From the IMG/VR virus record IMGVR_UViG_3300037010_000822, positions 1 to 41,480 of that record: 41,480 nucleotides of DNA; one strand, 5' to 3'. Every line of letters begins with the position of its first letter. The first letter of the stretch is position 1. This DNA is from a virus. Under the pieces are notes generated by a model. The model was given only the letters and a program-made list of their open reading frames with translations. It searched no databases and was not told where the DNA came from. Shown here piece after piece: positions 29,788 to 36,904 of this stretch. The translations under genes and the position numbers were made by a program.

Positions 29788-29976
29788 TTACCTATTGTCG
29801 TTATTTTCCTTGGCGCAGTCTATCCGATCCCGCACCCAGCGAGCACCACCCAGGCGGTGCAACTTCTCACGCTGCGCTGCCGTCACACGCAGCGATAGCG
29901 TTACCGTTTCCTCGCCATGTTTTAAGGGCTTGCGGCCCTGCCCCAAGCCTGGGCCACCTCGTTTTTTTTCTGTCAT
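29788..29976 (-). CDS. Small basic protein, ribbon-helix-helix-like (62 aa)
   Basis: I chose ATG 29976 (MTEKKRGGPGLGQGRKPL). The N-terminus is Lys/Arg/Gly-rich, then EETVTLSLRVTAAQREKLHRLGG-like sequence gives one beta strand and two helices (RVTAAQREKL, ARWVRDRI), as in ribbon-helix-helix DNA-binding proteins. Small regulators of this kind are common in phages and plasmids. A repressor role is inference. Confidence 0.6.
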   Translation of the reverse strand: MTEKKRGGPGLGQGRKPLKHGEETVTLSLRVTAAQREKLHRLGGARWVRDRIDCAKENNDNR

Positions 29977-30028
29977 GCTTCGACACACTAATTATTATTC
30001 GATGTTGTTATAGTAGCACGAAAACAAT

Positions 30029-30574
30029 CTACGGGAAAGAACTTTTTAACTCTTTCGCCTTGCGCGTGTACTCCGCTTTGATGGCCTTGATTTCCTCGAT
30101 GGTGTATTTCTTGGGATCATGATTGCCTTCCAGCCATTCAACTCTAGCAATTCCAATTCGCTCAATCAGTCCACGCCTGTACTCGACAATATTTCCGCTG
30201 AGGTGATCGTTACATGGCGCACACTGCTTATGCACGTTCGACTCCTCGAACCTTAGCTCGGGGCATGCGCCTACACTTCGATAGTGTCCTGCGTGCCATT
30301 GTCCCTGATGATTCCTGCCGCATGAAATACAAGGCTTGTCGTGATCGCGCAGGCGAATGTAACGATTGAATGCGGCCTGGGCTTCTTTAAGCCAATCCGC
30401 GCGGCTTTTCATCTTCTGTTTTGCGGCGCTGTGTTCTTTGCGAATCTGCTTCGCTTTTGCGGTTTCTGCCGCTATAACGGCGCACTGTAAACCGCATACG
30501 GATTGCAATGGCCTAGACGGCTGGAATGGTGCGCGGCAGACTGAGCATTTTTTCTGCCTCAAATTTCGCCCCAT
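30029..30574 (-). CDS. ninG: NinG / Rap recombination protein
   Basis: A 181-residue protein matching lambda NinG (Rap), which nicks branched recombination intermediates in the Red pathway. The N-terminus has a zinc pair (CSVC, then CGLQC), then a basic helix (AKAKQIRKEHSAAKQKMKS), and the core has CISCGRNHQGQWHAGHYRSVG, VHKQCAPCNDHLSGN, the HNH-like zinc site of the family. It overlaps the RusA gene by 16 bases and lies with ninB and rusA, as in lambda's nin region. Confidence 0.92.
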   Translation of the reverse strand: MGRNLRQKKCSVCRAPFQPSRPLQSVCGLQCAVIAAETAKAKQIRKEHSAAKQKMKSRADWLKEAQAAFNRYIRLRDHDKPCISCGRNHQGQWHAGHYRSVGACPELRFEESNVHKQCAPCNDHLSGNIVEYRRGLIERIGIARVEWLEGNHDPKKYTIEEIKAIKAEYTRKAKELKSSFP

Positions 30575-31053
30575 AAAACCGTCAATCCACCATCCGGCAG
30601 CGGATCGCTAACCTCAGCAACCAACCTGACTACCTGCCTGTCGTTATGCCAGACAACACCTTTCAGCGCGTCGCAGACATCTTTTATTGTGTCGATGTCG
30701 ATTCTTGACTTGCTTGGTAGTCCGTCCCTTTTAGCCCTCGGGTGAATCCTGATGGTTAGCGACATCGGCTTGTCCGTAATCGTAGCACCTTCCTGTTTTG
30801 CTTTCGATGCTGCTTTGATCTTCCAATACCTTGATTCTGGTGACAGGCGATTTGTGCTAAACGGGTAAGGCAAACTCAAAGATTGCATTGCCGGTGTTTT
30901 TACCAGCTTCCTGAGCGTTTCAAGCTCGTCTATAACGGCATGGATCGCTAGGCCGATCTCGCGCTGGGATGGAAGCGCGATTTCTTCGCCCATCCTCCAC
31001 TTGTTGAAATTACGCAAAACTTCAAGAGAATCTTCGTTATTATGAATTTTCAT
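30559..31053 (-). CDS. rusA: RusA-like Holliday junction resolvase with an N-terminal extra domain
   Basis: I chose ATG 31053 (MKIHNNEDSLEVLR); the frame continues upstream over the neighbouring gene. Residues 1-50 (NFNKWRMGEEIALPSQREIG, VIDELETLRK) are a helical phage domain usually found as a separate protein. Residues about 60-164 are RusA-like: SLPYPFSTNRLSPES, then RIDIDTIKDVCDALKG and HNDRQVV, holding the Asp residues that bind Mg in RusA. The usual DN is DT here. RusA resolves four-way junctions. The fusion is noteworthy. Confidence 0.8.
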   Translation of the reverse strand: MKIHNNEDSLEVLRNFNKWRMGEEIALPSQREIGLAIHAVIDELETLRKLVKTPAMQSLSLPYPFSTNRLSPESRYWKIKAASKAKQEGATITDKPMSLTIRIHPRAKRDGLPSKSRIDIDTIKDVCDALKGVVWHNDRQVVRLVAEVSDPLPDGGLTVLWGEI

Positions 31054-31243
31054 TGATCTTGTGATCCCCACACCAATCGCTAGAAAACACTGCTGGATAC
31101 CCTGCCATGGTTGGTGCGTGTCGGCGGCAGCGCCCAAGAATTTCTTTCGGTTCTTCAATCTGTCGAGTCGCTTCTTTCGGCACAAACCACATGCATATCT
31201 TGCACTTCATTCCTTCGCTTCTGTGTTTCCATTTGTCATTCAT
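31040..31243 (-). CDS. Small conserved cysteine/histidine phage protein (67 aa)
   Basis: I chose ATG 31243 (MNDKWKHRSEGMKCKIC) with a GGAAC ribosome-like site; an upstream in-frame ATG at 31312 is possible. CKICMWFVPKE, then LGRCRRHAPT and DWCGDHK give CxxC...C..H...C..H, a likely zinc site. The pattern is common in phage early regions with no known function. It overlaps the RusA gene start by 14 bases. Confidence 0.7.
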   Translation of the reverse strand: MNDKWKHRSEGMKCKICMWFVPKEATRQIEEPKEILGRCRRHAPTMAGYPAVFSSDWCGDHKINENS

Positions 31244-31353
31244 TTTAGTTCCATCGTAGTTAGTGAAGCGTTCGTTGGGTTGACTTTCTTGCGAATTGCG
31301 AATATTATCCATATTGCACTTGGTGCCGACGCCAAAGGACTAAAACTTGGCAC

Positions 31354-31387
31354 GGCCTCGGATGGTATCCCCATACCTGCCGAGGCC
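31354..31387. terminator. Large hairpin at the 3' end of ninB
   Basis: GGCCTCGG (31354-31361) pairs with CCGAGGCC (31380-31387), and an inner GGTAT pairs with ATACC around a CCCC loop, with a 2x2 mismatch between the stems. On the plus strand it is followed by TTCTTATTTG; on the minus strand by GTGCCAAGTTTTAG. It lies four bases beyond the ninB stop, so it may be a terminator or attenuator for the early operon. Confidence 0.5.
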
Positions 31388-31390
31388 TTC

Positions 31391-31831
31391 TTATTTGTAG
31401 GTGCACCATTCAGGAGCCGTAAATCTCACCCCATGCTGTGCACCAAAAGCTACGCATAGTTCGATCATTGCTGACATTTCCTTGATGCTCATTTTGCTGG
31501 TTCTCACTCCGATGGACACAAATCCACCGTTAATACCAGGAACGACTCGCTGGGTTCTTAGCCCGGCGCTGATAACCTCTTTCCATTCGTCCGGCGATAG
31601 CTTTTGCCCGTACCAGTTAACTTGTCGTGACAAATCTGTAAGGTGCGCCCACATACATGAATTTGCCTCAAGGCTTCTGGTGCGCTTCTTCGGCGTCCAA
31701 GTCAATTCACCGGCCAGGCCATCATCCAGCGCTGCTGTAGCCGCATCCCATACTTTGCGGAACGCGGCGCTCGCCCACTCTGGCGCGGTTATTACCTCGC
31801 AAGCCGGATCGTGGATGATGGTTTCGTGCAT
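31391..31831 (-). CDS. ninB: NinB / Orf recombination mediator
   Basis: A 146-residue protein matching lambda NinB (Orf), which helps load recombinases onto SSB-coated DNA. It has RSLEANSCMWAHLTDLSRQV, WYGQKLSPDEWKEVISAGL, VPGINGGFVSIGVRTSKMSI and ELCVAFGAQHGVRF, the family's core. It lies in the same operon as rusA and ninG. The length is normal. Confidence 0.93.
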   Translation of the reverse strand: MHETIIHDPACEVITAPEWASAAFRKVWDAATAALDDGLAGELTWTPKKRTRSLEANSCMWAHLTDLSRQVNWYGQKLSPDEWKEVISAGLRTQRVVPGINGGFVSIGVRTSKMSIKEMSAMIELCVAFGAQHGVRFTAPEWCTYK

Positions 31832-31833
31832 GC

Positions 31834-32145
31834 TCAGTAAATGTCCCTTACTCTTGGCACTTTACGGAGGTTGTTAAATCCATCCGTTATCGAGCGCTTT
31901 TTATCGCGGCGATTTATGCCGTTACGGATTGTCTGGTAGTCATACCCTGCTACCTCGCAACACCACCTGAACGACCACGGCTCATCATCGTCGCAATTTA
32001 TCCACAAGGCGGCATCCGTCCACAGATTATGTTCTGTGCTGCGTTTCTTTGCATTGCTGAATTTCTCGTAATCTTCGATTGCCTGAACCAGAAGCTGGAT
32101 GACCAGGTTCACGTAGTTTTGTTGTTCATCGCCAGAGACTGCCAT
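31834..32145 (-). CDS. Hypothetical phage protein downstream of dnaB (103 aa)
   Basis: I chose ATG 32145 (MAVSGDEQQNYVNLV), with AAGGAGC upstream; ATG 32175 would add ten residues. ALWINCDDDEPWSFRWCCEVAGYD is a motif seen in small phage proteins beside replication and nin genes, and the C-terminus is basic (NRRDKKRSITDG). It probably binds nucleic acid or a replication protein. No characterised relative is known to me. Confidence 0.65.
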   Translation of the reverse strand: MAVSGDEQQNYVNLVIQLLVQAIEDYEKFSNAKKRSTEHNLWTDAALWINCDDDEPWSFRWCCEVAGYDYQTIRNGINRRDKKRSITDGFNNLRKVPRVRDIY

Positions 32146-32176
32146 TATGCTGCGCTCCTTATCCGCTAACACCATT

Positions 32177-33508
32177 TCATTGCCACGACAGGTTTTCAAA
32201 TCGCGTGTACTCGCCAAGAAAGGCCAATCTAACCTCACCCGTCGGGCCGTTGCGCTGCTTTCTAATCAACACCTCGGCAATCCCTTTGTCCTGCGTATCC
32301 GGGTTATATTGCTCTTCGCGGTAAATGAACATGATCGTGTCGGCGTCCTGCTCGATTGATCCTGACTCACGCAAATCTGACATTACTGGGCGCTTGTCTG
32401 ATCGCTTCTCGACATCCCGGCTCAACTGTGAAAGCGCCAGCATAGGCACGTTGAAATCCTTGGCGATAGACTTTAGTCCTCTTGTGATTCCGCTGATCTC
32501 CTGTGTCCTGTTCTCCCCAAGGCCGTTCATGAGTTGTAGGTAATCGACAATAATCAGGTCAAGCCCGTATTGACGTTTGATGCGTCTCAGAGAAGAACGC
32601 ATTTCCATAACCCCGATACTGCTGGTATCGTCGATGATAATTCTCTCTCCCGACTGAATCTTCCCAACCGTATCTGTCAGCCTTGTCCAATCATCATTGA
32701 TCAACTTTCCCGATCGGATTCGTTGGAATGGGATTTTCCCAATGCAGGCCAACATGCGATTCACCAGTTGAGCACGCGGCATTTCCAGCGAAAAAACCGC
32801 AACAGTCTTACCGTCCTTCATGGCAACATGCTCCGCGATGTTCATGGCAAAACTGGTCTTCCCCATACTCGGTCGCCCTGCGACGATGATCAGATCACCT
32901 GGTTGGAATCCGCTGGTCATTTCGTCCAAGTCATTAAAGCCAGAAGCAAGACCGCTGATTGATCCGTCCGAGTGGAATCGCTCGTCAATCCCGTTGATCA
33001 CCTCGGTCAGTACAGAATTGATCGGGACGGCCTCGTTTGCCTTGCGCCGTTCCCCGACTTCCATCACAGCGGCTTGTGCGCGCTCAATCTTCCCTTGGGT
33101 AGTTCCGTGATCTGCTACGGTTTCGATGATTTTGTTAGCCGCCGCAAGCAAACCACGCTCGATAGATTTTTCGTACACGATCTCGGCATAGCGCAGGATG
33201 TTTGCAGCGCTTGGCGTGTTCTGGATGATCCCGGCAATGTAGGCCAGCCCTCCAGCGCTTTCAAGTTTTCCAGCCGATTCGAGAGTCTCCGTCAGTGTCA
33301 GCAGATCAACAGGCTTGCCTTGCTCAAGCATGGCAAATATGGAGGCGTAAAGCAGGCGGTGGTCTCCGCTGTAGAAATCACCCGGATGCAGTAACCCGGA
33401 AATCTTGTCAACCGATGAGTTGTCCAGCAGAAGCGCGCCAATTACGCTTTGTTCTGCTTCGACGCTCCTAGGTGGAGCGTGTTTGCCCATGTCAAGCATG
33501 TTGCTCAT
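32177..33508 (-). CDS. dnaB: Replicative DNA helicase, DnaB family
   Basis: A 443-residue DnaB-type hexameric helicase. The N-terminal domain (SVEAEQSVIGALLLD, GDFYSGDHRLLY) is followed by the RecA-like motor with Walker A GRPSMGKTS at residues 211-219, Walker B in IIVDYLQLM (about 319-327), ALSQLSRDVEKR and DLRESGSIEQDADTIMF. Phages that code their own DnaB usually also code a loader; the O-like protein just upstream is the candidate. The start overlaps that gene's stop by ATGA (33505-33508). Confidence 0.95.
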   Translation of the reverse strand: MSNMLDMGKHAPPRSVEAEQSVIGALLLDNSSVDKISGLLHPGDFYSGDHRLLYASIFAMLEQGKPVDLLTLTETLESAGKLESAGGLAYIAGIIQNTPSAANILRYAEIVYEKSIERGLLAAANKIIETVADHGTTQGKIERAQAAVMEVGERRKANEAVPINSVLTEVINGIDERFHSDGSISGLASGFNDLDEMTSGFQPGDLIIVAGRPSMGKTSFAMNIAEHVAMKDGKTVAVFSLEMPRAQLVNRMLACIGKIPFQRIRSGKLINDDWTRLTDTVGKIQSGERIIIDDTSSIGVMEMRSSLRRIKRQYGLDLIIVDYLQLMNGLGENRTQEISGITRGLKSIAKDFNVPMLALSQLSRDVEKRSDKRPVMSDLRESGSIEQDADTIMFIYREEQYNPDTQDKGIAEVLIRKQRNGPTGEVRLAFLGEYTRFENLSWQ

Positions 33509-34338
33509 GCCGTTGCCTCCAGCACGTGCTTGTGATCATGGCAGTACCAGCGCCCATTCTTTCCCCTCACTCCCTGGTTCTCGCACCTCACACCGTTCTC
33601 TTCGTATCGACATCGGTGGTCGTGCAATGGCGTCACAGATGTTGGCAACGATGCAACTCTGGTTGAAATCTCGCGCCTTACCCAGTTGCGCCATGTCGCC
33701 TGCCAATCCGCCTTTCGCGCATCGGCACCGGCTTTGGCGTGCCAGTGATCCGCAAACTGTTCTGCAACGAATCGAACAGTCTCGGCGTTCCAGTCTTTCC
33801 GCTCATGTAGCGCCCATTCACCCCAAGCTTTCGGTAAAACCCAGTTTTCAGGTAGCCTTGTTCCGGTGGGTTTTTTGCTTGCCGGCTGAGCCGAAGGCGA
33901 AGCATCGTCTAGCTCTCTCTCTTCTTTATCTTTATCTTTATCTTTATCTGGAGTTTGTTCGCGTTCGCTTGCGTTCGCTTGCGTTCGCTTGCCTTCTTTT
34001 TGTGCTTCGCGCCACCTTTTTGCGCGTTCTGCCGAACCGTCTTCTCGATCAACCTGCCTTTTTGACCACCCGCTTACCATATCGCCATCCAGAACACGTC
34101 CTTGCATGGCAGCAATGATCGAGTCAATTTGTTCGGTGTCCATGTCGAGAGCGCTCGCTATATCTTCGTGACACATTCCATGTGTTCGTCCGCGTTCGGT
34201 TGCGTTCGATGCTGTTACAAGAATGTGGATGTATACAGCTATGACTGCCGAGATAGGCTGTTTCGAAACACGCGCTATCGTTCTCCACTTCGGATCGTTT
34301 GGCATGTCATGCCACAGGCGAAGCCACTGATTAGCCAC
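33505..34338 (-). CDS. Phage O/DnaT-like replication initiation protein
   Basis: A 277-residue protein starting MANQWLRLWHDMPNDPKWRT, a start shared by phage replication proteins. The N-terminal domain has a winged-helix layout (CHEDIASALDMDTEQIDSII, GRVLDGDMVSGWSKRQ). A charged linker follows (DKDKDKDKEERE), then a C-terminal WVLPKAWGEWALHERKDWNA domain and a Cys/His tail (HRCRYEENGVRCENQG, CHDHKH) that may bind zinc. It is directly upstream of dnaB, so it probably loads the helicase at the origin. Confidence 0.8.
   Translation of the reverse strand: MANQWLRLWHDMPNDPKWRTIARVSKQPISAVIAVYIHILVTASNATERGRTHGMCHEDIASALDMDTEQIDSIIAAMQGRVLDGDMVSGWSKRQVDREDGSAERAKRWREAQKEGKRTQANASEREQTPDKDKDKDKEERELDDASPSAQPASKKPTGTRLPENWVLPKAWGEWALHERKDWNAETVRFVAEQFADHWHAKAGADARKADWQATWRNWVRREISTRVASLPTSVTPLHDHRCRYEENGVRCENQGVRGKNGRWYCHDHKHVLEATA
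33925..33948. repeat. Hexamer microsatellite (TTTATC x4) in the O-like gene
   Basis: Four perfect TTTATC units. On the minus strand they encode the alternating Asp-Lys linker, so copy number changes keep the frame and would only change linker length. Confidence 0.85.
33961..33990. repeat. Iteron-like decamers, cluster 1 (GCGTTCGCTT x3)
   Basis: Three perfect tandem copies of GCGTTCGCTT inside the O-like replication gene. Ten bases is not a multiple of three, so the repeat is not kept by a protein repeat. Lambda places its origin iterons inside gene O in the same way. Confidence 0.7.
34182..34211. repeat. Iteron-like decamers, cluster 2
   Basis: Three tandem units GTGTTCGTCC, GCGTTCGGTT and GCGTTCGATG, about 190 bases from cluster 1 and sharing the GCGTTCG core. 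Both clusters are in the O-like gene. Confidence 0.55.
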
Positions 34339-34459
34339 GAATCGCCTCCTTGAGCATCGCGCAAAGTTTGTGAACCTCGCGCTTGTTGTTGTTTGAATCG
34401 GCCACGCGACGCGCCTGTTTCAGGGCTTTTCTGAACGGTTTTGCAAGTCTCGCTTTCAT
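34331..34459 (-). CDS. Very small basic protein (42 aa)
   Basis: I chose ATG 34459 (MKARLAKPFRKALKQARR), which has a perfect GGAGG ribosome site seven bases upstream. The product is strongly basic and helical (REVHKLCAMLKEAIRG). It overlaps the O-like gene start by eight bases. It may bind nucleic acid. No family known. Confidence 0.55.
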   Translation of the reverse strand: MKARLAKPFRKALKQARRVADSNNNKREVHKLCAMLKEAIRG

Positions 34460-34476
34460 TACGCCGCCTCCCATAC

Positions 34477-34749
34477 TCATGTAGCTTTTTTGTTGGTTCC
34501 GCGTTTTGTTCCGCGAAGATATGTCCACTTATCCGCCAAGTCCGGACGCAGCTCCTCGCACGTCACTGCGCCGTTTGTAATGCGCTCAATGTCAGGGCAG
34601 CGCGCGGCAGGGATAGGGCGGCTATGCTTGTTGGACTTCCACTGATGCACAGTGGGCGCGCTCACTCCGAGCGCATTCGCCATGGCACTTATTCCGCCGG
34701 CCATTTGGATGGCTATTTCAATTGGTAATTTTTTATGTGGTTTTTCCAT
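34477..34749 (-). CDS. YdaS/Cro-like helix-turn-helix regulator
   Basis: A 90-residue protein with a helix-turn-helix near residues 15-40 (IAIQMAGGISAMANALGVSA, TVHQWKS) and ARCPDIERITNGAVTCEELRPDL, the typical layout of YdaS/Cro-type phage regulators. It has its own promoter (34756-34784) with a dyad in the spacer, which it may bind. The ATG lies where the transcript is expected to begin, so the mRNA may be leaderless. Confidence 0.8.
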   Translation of the reverse strand: MEKPHKKLPIEIAIQMAGGISAMANALGVSAPTVHQWKSNKHSRPIPAARCPDIERITNGAVTCEELRPDLADKWTYLRGTKRGTNKKAT

Positions 34750-34755
34750 ACGTGA

Positions 34756-34784
34756 ATTATTAGGCGTAGCCTATATTTTGTCAA
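34756..34784 (-). promoter_or_regulatory. Strong promoter with operator-like dyad for the YdaS-like gene
   Basis: On the minus strand a perfect TTGACA (34779-34784) and AATAAT (34756-34761) are 17 bases apart. The spacer holds TAGGC-TAC-GCCTA, a perfect inverted repeat with a three-base centre. Transcription would start about seven bases after the -10 box, at the A of the ATG (34749). Confidence 0.75.
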
Positions 34785-34857
34785 TAGGGATTGCAAGGAC
34801 GGGGTTTCAAACAGGTTTCTCGTAGCAAAATCTGATGAATTGATTAACGGGTAACAT

Positions 34858-35280
34858 TTACTTCGCCACCCTCAAACGTGTTTTGTTATCAACGTAAGCC
34901 TTGATTTTCTCGATTGCGCGTCGAAGTGTTAAATCGGCTTTTTTTGGGGTAACCCATTTCCCGTTGAACCGAATTGTTCTGACAATCATGTTTGCAAAAT
35001 CAATATCATTGCCATCAGGCGTATAGTGATCTGCGATAATCGCGTATGAATAACGCCTCGGCGGGAAGTGTGTCGCGTCACAAAGCCGTTGTATCGCCAG
35101 CATCTGCCCATGTTGGACATCCGCGCCTCCATACTTTCCCTCCACCAGAACAAACAGCCTGTCCCCGAAGTCAAGAAATGCGTCTATGTCGGTTGGTGTG
35201 ATATTCCCCCACCGGAGTCCGCTCATATCGGCAACTTGGTTTTTAAGTTCTCGATTTTTAATTACGCCCCTATCAACCAT
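34858..35280 (-). CDS. PD-(D/E)xK nuclease-like phage protein
   Basis: I chose ATG 35280 (MVDRGVIKNRELKNQ), which overlaps the methyltransferase stop by eight bases. The 140-residue protein has TPTDIDAFLDFGDRLFVLVE and then GKYGG: D33, E47 and K49 fit the PD-(D/E)xK nuclease pattern. HGQMLAIQRLCDA further on is typical of a family of uncharacterised phage proteins. It could be an endonuclease acting with the adjacent methyltransferase, or an inactive relative. Confidence 0.65.
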   Translation of the reverse strand: MVDRGVIKNRELKNQVADMSGLRWGNITPTDIDAFLDFGDRLFVLVEGKYGGADVQHGQMLAIQRLCDATHFPPRRYSYAIIADHYTPDGNDIDFANMIVRTIRFNGKWVTPKKADLTLRRAIEKIKAYVDNKTRLRVAK

Positions 35281-36352
35281 TGACGAGAACCTTCCCTTCT
35301 GTCTCGAATGCCTCTTTGAATCCGGAGACATTCTTGCCCATGTAAATTATTGCCTGGCCCTGCAATGGAGCACCAGGATTGCCATCCGGGTCGAGAAACC
35401 TGATTCTGGATTTCGGAAAGCAAACGGCAGATGCCGCTGATAACATGCGCTGGAACCACTGCGTTTCCGTTGCGTTGTTCACCAGGATGCAAGCCTGATC
35501 TATCTCTCCCGATTCGTACTTGCTAGAAACCGCCTCCGCAAAGTCGGTGATGAGTGGTTGCGCATAAGGAGGATTCATCCATACTCGTCCGCGCCACTTC
35601 TGCTTCCTGCCGTCTTCTTCTGCCGTATATATCAATTCGGCTTTTACTGTTAGGTTTGCGATTTCTGATGTTGCTGGATCGGTATCAATTCCGCCCATGA
35701 CTGCGCGTGCCATACCAATGATACGTTGTGGCGTGTACCATTCGTTATTGCCGGAATTGTTGGCAACATGAGCGCGTACAACATCCTTTGCGACTGCCCT
35801 CATTTCTTCGACTGGAGCAGCTTCGACTATTTCCCTTTCTTCGTCTGGCAGGACTACTACCTGGGCGGCAAGATGCGCAGATATGTCGCCAGACTTCATT
35901 GCCGCGAATATCTCTGGCGATTCTTCTTTGACTTTTTCCGCGGTTGTAACAGACCTTGTTGATACGTTAAGCAGTGTTGCGGCTTCGGCTTGCGAGAGAG
36001 GGGTCAGCAAATTTGCGTACCCCACATGCTGATTTCCAACGAAATCGCCAAGCCTTATATTCGCCAACTCAGCGGCAATGGCACTCCGTTGTGTTGCGTC
36101 CAGGTGACGTCGTTTAAGGTTCATCGACACAACAAACCCACGCGGGTCTGATCCCATATACTCGCGGAAAACAGGCGTTACGCTCGTTTCCTGGCAGGCG
36201 AAGTACCGATGCCTGCCATCCAGCACTTTTCCTTCGTAGAGCCATATCGGCTCAAGCAAACCGTTGATTTTTATGTCTGTCTTGAGCGCCGCGAATTCTT
36301 CACCAGGCATACGCGGGAATATGTCTGCAAGCTCGTGTATTTGATAGTGCAT
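35273..36352 (-). CDS. ParB-like, HTH and DNA N6-adenine methyltransferase fusion
   Basis: I chose ATG 36352 (MHYQIHELADIFPRM), which shares one base with the upstream stop. The 359-residue protein has a ParB/Spo0J-like N-terminal domain with DGRHR at residues 45-49, a helix-turn-helix at about 119-141 (LSQAEAATLLNVSTRSV), and a phage Dam-type (PF05869) methyltransferase from about residue 200 with NEWYTPQRII, DTDPATS and NPPY at 260-263. NPPY is the catalytic motif. It probably methylates adenine at sites bound by the N-terminal part; specificity is unknown. Confidence 0.85.
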   Translation of the reverse strand: MHYQIHELADIFPRMPGEEFAALKTDIKINGLLEPIWLYEGKVLDGRHRYFACQETSVTPVFREYMGSDPRGFVVSMNLKRRHLDATQRSAIAAELANIRLGDFVGNQHVGYANLLTPLSQAEAATLLNVSTRSVTTAEKVKEESPEIFAAMKSGDISAHLAAQVVVLPDEEREIVEAAPVEEMRAVAKDVVRAHVANNSGNNEWYTPQRIIGMARAVMGGIDTDPATSEIANLTVKAELIYTAEEDGRKQKWRGRVWMNPPYAQPLITDFAEAVSSKYESGEIDQACILVNNATETQWFQRMLSAASAVCFPKSRIRFLDPDGNPGAPLQGQAIIYMGKNVSGFKEAFETEGKVLVNG

Positions 36353-36576
36353 CACTTGGATTTCCTGGCCTTCGCTAGGAAGATTTTTGGGAAATCCAAC
36401 TTTATACGGGCTGGGATGCCGCGCCTTTTCCAATTATTGACTCTCTGAGTGCCAATTTCCTTTGGGAAACCAAGCATGCGAGATACCTTTGTTGATCCGC
36501 CGAGGCGATCAATTGTTTCTGCGTCTTTCTTAATTTGTTCGGATATTTGCAATCCGAGGTTGGAAAGGCTGCTCAT
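36352..36576 (-). CDS. Cro-like helix-turn-helix regulator, first gene of the early operon
   Basis: A 74-residue protein with AETIDRLGGSTKVSRMLGF, RVNNWKRRGIPARIKLDFP, a pattern of small Cro-type phage repressors with the helix-turn-helix at about residues 22-50. It has a GAGGTGAG ribosome site. It is the first gene after the minus-strand promoter and next to a divergent promoter carrying a dyad, so it probably controls the early switch. No CI-like partner is seen. Confidence 0.75.
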   Translation of the reverse strand: MSSLSNLGLQISEQIKKDAETIDRLGGSTKVSRMLGFPKEIGTQRVNNWKRRGIPARIKLDFPKIFLAKARKSK

Positions 36577-36629
36577 TTCTCACCTCTGTTAGTGGTTTTT
36601 CTGCGTTATACGGAACTTCATAATTTCTA

Positions 36630-36658
36630 ATAATAAACCCCGCGTTTGTTAAAATCAA
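36630..36658 (-). promoter_or_regulatory. Candidate early promoter (PR-like, minus strand)
   Basis: On the minus strand TTGATT (36653-36658) and TATTAT (36630-36635) are 17 bases apart. The transcript would start near 36623 with a leader of about 47 bases before ATG 36576. Confidence 0.55.
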
Positions 36659-36670
36659 TATTGTTTTCCA

Positions 36671-36904
36671 ATGCGGGGTATTGACTTAAACATTAACATG
36701 GTGTTTAATTTATCCCATGCCGCAAACAAAGCGGCTACCGAACAAAGCGCACTACCGGAAATTAGCCAGATTATCGGCAACAGCCCACGGGTAGCCAGTC
36801 CGACAGGCGACAAAGCGCGAAAGGTTGCAAGGGTAACGGCTTTCCTCATAAGTCGTGACGATGCCGGAGAGACGGGGAACAAAGCAGTAAATCGGATTGT
36901 GTGA
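36671..36904 (+). CDS. Uncertain small protein (77 aa) over the divergent promoter
   Basis: The frame starts MRGIDLNINMVFNLSHAANK, then ALPEISQIIGNSPRVASPTG. It has no ribosome site at either ATG (36671, 36698), and the candidate plus-strand promoter lies inside its first 13 codons, so transcripts from it would lack the start. It may be part of an untranslated leader. A minus-strand frame also covers the region. I keep it at low confidence. Confidence 0.3.
   Translation: MRGIDLNINMVFNLSHAANKAATEQSALPEISQIIGNSPRVASPTGDKARKVARVTAFLISRDDAGETGNKAVNRIV
36681..36709 (+). promoter_or_regulatory. Candidate plus-strand promoter with operator-like dyad
   Basis: TTGACT (36681-36686) and TTTAAT (36704-36709) are 17 bases apart. 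A perfect seven-base inverted repeat, TTAAACA (36686-36692) and TGTTTAA (36702-36708), spans the spacer with a nine-base centre. A repressor bound here would block the promoter. The Cro-like protein encoded next door is the obvious candidate. Confidence 0.55.

Noticed and set aside
33961-33990. CRISPR-like array
   Set aside because: Units are adjacent ten-base repeats without spacers; no array of 25-40-base repeats with unique spacers was seen anywhere in the window.
35726-35962. Plus-strand 78-residue frame opposite the methyltransferase gene
   Set aside because: Shadow of the ParB-HTH-methyltransferase gene; no ribosome site.
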